From positions 1 to 7,406 of the forward strand of contig VGDA01000174.1 of the NCBI GenBank assembly GCA_016869915.1: 7,406 bases of DNA, in the 5' to 3' direction. Of the stretch, positions 5,351 to 7,406 are shown in pieces; the stretch's first letter is position 1, and each line of letters begins with the position of its first letter. This DNA comes from Alphaproteobacteria bacterium (GTDB lineage Bacteria > Pseudomonadota > Alphaproteobacteria > CACIAM-22H2). The notes under the pieces are model-generated. The model saw nothing but the letters and a program-made list of their open reading frames with translations. It had not been told where the DNA came from and ran no database searches. Made by a program: the position numbers and the translations under genes.

Positions 5351-6577
5351 ATGGCCGTGACCAAGCGCGAGGCCGGCGCCCCGGCCATCGTCTCCAGGCG
5401 CGCGCGCAGCCGCGAGCGGATCCGCTTCATGGGATATCGCCGCGGCAACGGCCGCGTCGGCATCCGCAACCACGTCATCATCCTTCCGCTCGACGACCTG
5501 TCGAACGCGGCCTGCGAGGCGGTGGCGAACAACATCAAGGGCACGATCGCGCTGCCGCACGCCTATGGGCGCCTGCAGTTCGGCGAGGACCTCGCGCTGC
5601 ATTTCCGCACGCTGATCGGCACCGGGACCAACCCGAACGTCGCGGCGGTGATCGTCATCGGCATCGAGCCCGGCTGGACCGGGCGTGTCGTCGAGGGCAT
5701 CGCCAGGAGCGGCAAGCCGGTCGCCGGCTTCGCCATCGAGGGCCATGGCGACCTCAAGGTCATCGAGATGGCCAGCCGCCGGGCGCAGCAGTTCCTGATG
5801 GACGCCACCGAGCTCCAGCGCGAGGAGTGCTGGATGGACGAGCTCTGGGTCTCCACCAAGTGCGGCGAGTCCGACACGACCTCGGGCCTCGCCTCCTGCC
5901 CCACCGTCGGCAACCTGATCGACAAGATCGACCCGATGGGCGCCACGACGTGCTTCGGCGAGACGACCGAGCTCACGGGCGCCGAGGTCGAGTGCGCCAA
6001 GCGCGCCTTCGACAAGGACGTCGCCGGGAAGTTCATGGCGGTGTTCAACGCCTACCAGGACGTCGTCAACCGCCACAAGACGAACGACCTCTCGGAGTCG
6101 CAGCCGACCAAGGGCAACATCGCCGGCGGCCTGTCGACGATCGAGGAGAAGGCCTTCGGCAACTTCCAGAAGATCGGGCACAAGACGAAGTACGTGGACG
6201 TGCTCGCGCCGGCCGAGGAGCCGCGCAAGGGCTCGGGCCTCTACTTCATGGACACGTCCTCGGCGGCGGCGGAGTGCGTGACGCTGCAGGCCGCGGCCGG
6301 CTTCGTCGTGCATCTCTTCCCGACCGGGCAGGGCAACGTCATCGGCAACCCGATCGAGCCGGTGATCAAGCTCACGGCGAACCCGAAGACCGCGCGGCTC
6401 ATGCCAGAGCACATCGACCTCGACGTCTCCGGCATCCTGCGCCGCGACATGAATCTCGACCAGGCGGGCGACGCGCTGATCGACATCATGGTGCGGACCT
6501 GCAACGGCAGGAACACCTGCGCCGAGGCGCTGGGCCATCGCGAGTTCGTGATGACCAAGCTCTACCAGAGCGCCTGA
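5351..6577 (+). CDS. suyB: (2R)-sulfolactate sulfo-lyase subunit beta (UxaA-family large subunit)
   Basis: This is the large, catalytic subunit of a UxaA/GarD-family lyase, predicted to release sulfite from 3-sulfolactate and yield pyruvate. The 408 aa product covers the whole family: NGRVGIRNHVIILP (33-46), ALPHAYGRLQFGEDL (67-81), TNPNVAAVIVIGIEPGWT (93-110), TKCGESD (169-175, C171), SCPTVGN with C183, GNIAGGLSTIEEKAFGN from 255, and a C-terminal TCNGRNTCAEALG stretch. E. coli UxaA has SHTYGCSQLGDD and LECGGSDG at the second and fourth sites. Here the GC is replaced by GR and ECGGSD by KCGESD, which I associate with the SuyB rather than the altronate branch. The ATG at 5351 has AGGTGG 4 nt upstream. 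It adds a basic extension of about 26 residues before the conserved start at FMGYRRGNGRVG; Met27 is an alternative start. Altronate or related sugar-acid dehydratase remains the main alternative. Confidence 0.75.
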   Translation: MAVTKREAGAPAIVSRRARSRERIRFMGYRRGNGRVGIRNHVIILPLDDLSNAACEAVANNIKGTIALPHAYGRLQFGEDLALHFRTLIGTGTNPNVAAVIVIGIEPGWTGRVVEGIARSGKPVAGFAIEGHGDLKVIEMASRRAQQFLMDATELQREECWMDELWVSTKCGESDTTSGLASCPTVGNLIDKIDPMGATTCFGETTELTGAEVECAKRAFDKDVAGKFMAVFNAYQDVVNRHKTNDLSESQPTKGNIAGGLSTIEEKAFGNFQKIGHKTKYVDVLAPAEEPRKGSGLYFMDTSSAAAECVTLQAAAGFVVHLFPTGQGNVIGNPIEPVIKLTANPKTARLMPEHIDLDVSGILRRDMNLDQAGDALIDIMVRTCNGRNTCAEALGHREFVMTKLYQSA

Positions 6578-6583
6578 ACCGGC

Positions 6584-6610
6584 GCGGGGCGGGCGACGCG
6601 CCCGCCCCGC
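6584..6610 (+). repeat. Perfect 12-bp hairpin between suyB and the exporter gene
   Basis: GCGGGGCGGGCG (6584-6595) is fully complementary to CGCCCGCCCCGC (6599-6610) around the 3-nt loop ACG. The stem is all G-C and so very stable. No T-run follows, so it is not a standard intrinsic terminator. It may act as a 3' mRNA stabiliser for suyAB, a partial terminator, or a processing site setting unequal levels of the lyase and exporter. It begins 7 nt after the suyB stop. Confidence 0.6.
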
Positions 6611-6613
6611 CGA

Positions 6614-6628
6614 CCGGCCGGCCGGAGG
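6614..6628 (+). promoter_or_regulatory. Ribosome binding site of the exporter gene overlapping a CCGGCCGGCCGG palindrome
   Basis: GGAGG (6624-6628) is 4 nt before the GTG at 6633 and supports that start. Its first two bases are the last two of the self-complementary run 6614-6625. Local folding could therefore partly hide the site and lower exporter translation; this is inference. Confidence 0.55.
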
Positions 6629-6632
6629 CCGC

Positions 6633-7364
6633 GTGGACATCCAGACCGACCTGCTCGTCGTGCTCGGCGGGACGCTGCTGGGCGCCTTCGCCTCGGGCCT
6701 GGCCGGCTTCGCCTACGCGCTGATCGCCTCCGCCGTCTTCCTGCACGTGCTGCCGCCGCGCGAGGCGGCCGTGCTCATCCTCCTCGGCTCCTCGCTGGCG
6801 CAGTGCTTCACGATCTGGCGCTTCCGCGCCGCGATGGATCGAAGGCGGCTGCTGCCCTTCCTGCTCGCCGGCGTCGCTGGGGTGCCGCTTGGCACGCTCG
6901 CGCTCGGCATCGTGCCGAAGGAAGTCGTGCGCGACGCGGTCGGAGGCTTTCTCGTCGCCTATGCGTGCTGGGCCCTGGCCGCGCCACGCTTCCGCGTCCG
7001 CGAGGCCGGGGGCAGGGGCGCCGACGCGGCGGTCGGCTTCGCGGGCGGCGTGCTCGGTGGCTTCGCGGGCCTCTCGGGCGCCCTGCCGACGGTGTGGTGC
7101 GGCCTGCGCGGCTGGAGCCGCGACGTGCAGCGCGCCGTGTTCCAGCCCTACATCCTCGCGATCCAGCTGCTGTCGCTCGCCTCTCTCGCGATGGCCGGCG
7201 GCGTCGGCGTGGTGGACCTTCGGCGCTTCGCGCTGACCGTGCCGGCGATCATCCTAGGCGTCCTCCTCGGGATGCGGCTCTACGCCCGCATCGACGAGCT
7301 CCGCTTCCGGCAGGTGATCCTCGTGCTCCTGCTCGCCTCGGGCACGGCGCTGGTGCTCTTCTAG
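6633..7364 (+). CDS. TauE/SafE-family membrane permease, likely sulfite exporter
   Basis: This is a multi-pass inner-membrane protein of the TauE/SafE (DUF81) family, members of which export sulfite or sulfoacetate-type anions made during organosulfonate breakdown. The 243 aa product is of typical length. It has two related halves: the first has LGAFASGLAGFAYALIAS (16-33) then REAAVLILLGSSLAQ, with a basic loop DRRR (69-72); the second has GFAGGVLGGFAGLSGALP then QRAVFQPYILAIQLLS. Roughly 7-8 hydrophobic segments are visible. The start is GTG at 6633, backed by GGAGG 4 nt upstream. It lies 55 nt after suyB in the same direction, so it is probably part of the same transcript and would remove the sulfite the lyase produces. 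The family also includes members of unknown substrate, so the sulfite assignment rests mainly on context. Confidence 0.85.
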   Translation: MDIQTDLLVVLGGTLLGAFASGLAGFAYALIASAVFLHVLPPREAAVLILLGSSLAQCFTIWRFRAAMDRRRLLPFLLAGVAGVPLGTLALGIVPKEVVRDAVGGFLVAYACWALAAPRFRVREAGGRGADAAVGFAGGVLGGFAGLSGALPTVWCGLRGWSRDVQRAVFQPYILAIQLLSLASLAMAGGVGVVDLRRFALTVPAIILGVLLGMRLYARIDELRFRQVILVLLLASGTALVLF

Positions 7365-7406
7365 CCGCGTCGGGCGCGAGTCCCGCGCAGCCGTGCCAAC
7401 CGGGAA
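7365..7406. other. Short non-coding right edge
   Basis: These 42 nt follow the exporter stop. No convincing terminator, start codon with ribosome binding site, or repeat is seen; the stretch is too short to judge. Confidence 0.4.

Noticed and set aside
6584..6610. Classical rho-independent terminator after suyB
   Set aside because: The stem is ideal, but the following bases are CGACCGGCC with no T-run, and the same-direction exporter gene follows closely.
5330..6640. Minus-strand 436-codon open frame opposite suyB
   Set aside because: It is a shadow of the highly conserved suyB reading frame; the product shows no domain.
1..7406. CRISPR arrays, insertion sequences, tRNA/rRNA genes, phage or defence genes
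   Set aside because: No spaced direct repeats, transposase motifs, terminal inverted repeats, structural RNA signatures or defence domains were found; nearly all bases are accounted for by ordinary metabolic and transport genes.

Overview
The window is very GC-rich (about 70% by eye, with G/C dominating third codon positions), densely coded and free of RNA genes, insertion sequences or CRISPR arrays. This style fits a high-GC proteobacterium, most likely an alphaproteobacterium. That placement is inferred from composition and gene families; no taxonomic marker is present.

Left block (1-4037, all +). The C-terminal part of an EmrA/HlyD-type membrane-fusion subunit runs off the left edge. It overlaps by ATGA the start of a complete 14-TM DHA2-family (EmrB/QacA) drug:proton antiporter. 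After 33 nt come a small carboxymuconolactone-decarboxylase-family protein and, again with an ATGA overlap, an AMP-forming acyl-CoA synthetase/ligase. The four genes look like one operon that joins a two-part efflux pump to two small-molecule (probably organic-acid or aromatic-acid) enzymes. The ligase has Arg where the family's C-terminal catalytic Lys normally sits, and its best-placed start may be a GTG two codons after the ATG.

Middle (4052-4942, -). An aldose 1-epimerase-family mutarotase is transcribed towards the ligase gene with only 14 nt between the two stops. It is divergent from the right block.

Right block (5062-7364, all +). A 95-aa SAF-domain protein and a 408-aa UxaA-family large subunit are separated by 1 nt. 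They most resemble the two subunits of (2R)-sulfolactate sulfo-lyase (SuyA/SuyB), which splits 3-sulfolactate into pyruvate and sulfite. They are followed by a TauE/SafE-family membrane exporter. A sulfite-releasing lyase next to a sulfite-exporter-family permease makes a coherent organosulfonate-degradation cassette, in which carbon goes to pyruvate and sulfite is exported. The 119-nt divergent intergenic region has a plausible sigma70 promoter for suyA and a hairpin just after its predicted start point. A perfect 12-bp hairpin lies between suyB and the exporter gene.

I see no clearly unprecedented system. The most interesting points are the sulfolactate cassette with its nearby mutarotase (possibly a sulfo-sugar link), the Lys-to-Arg change in the ligase, and the RNA structures in the suyAB-exporter transcript.
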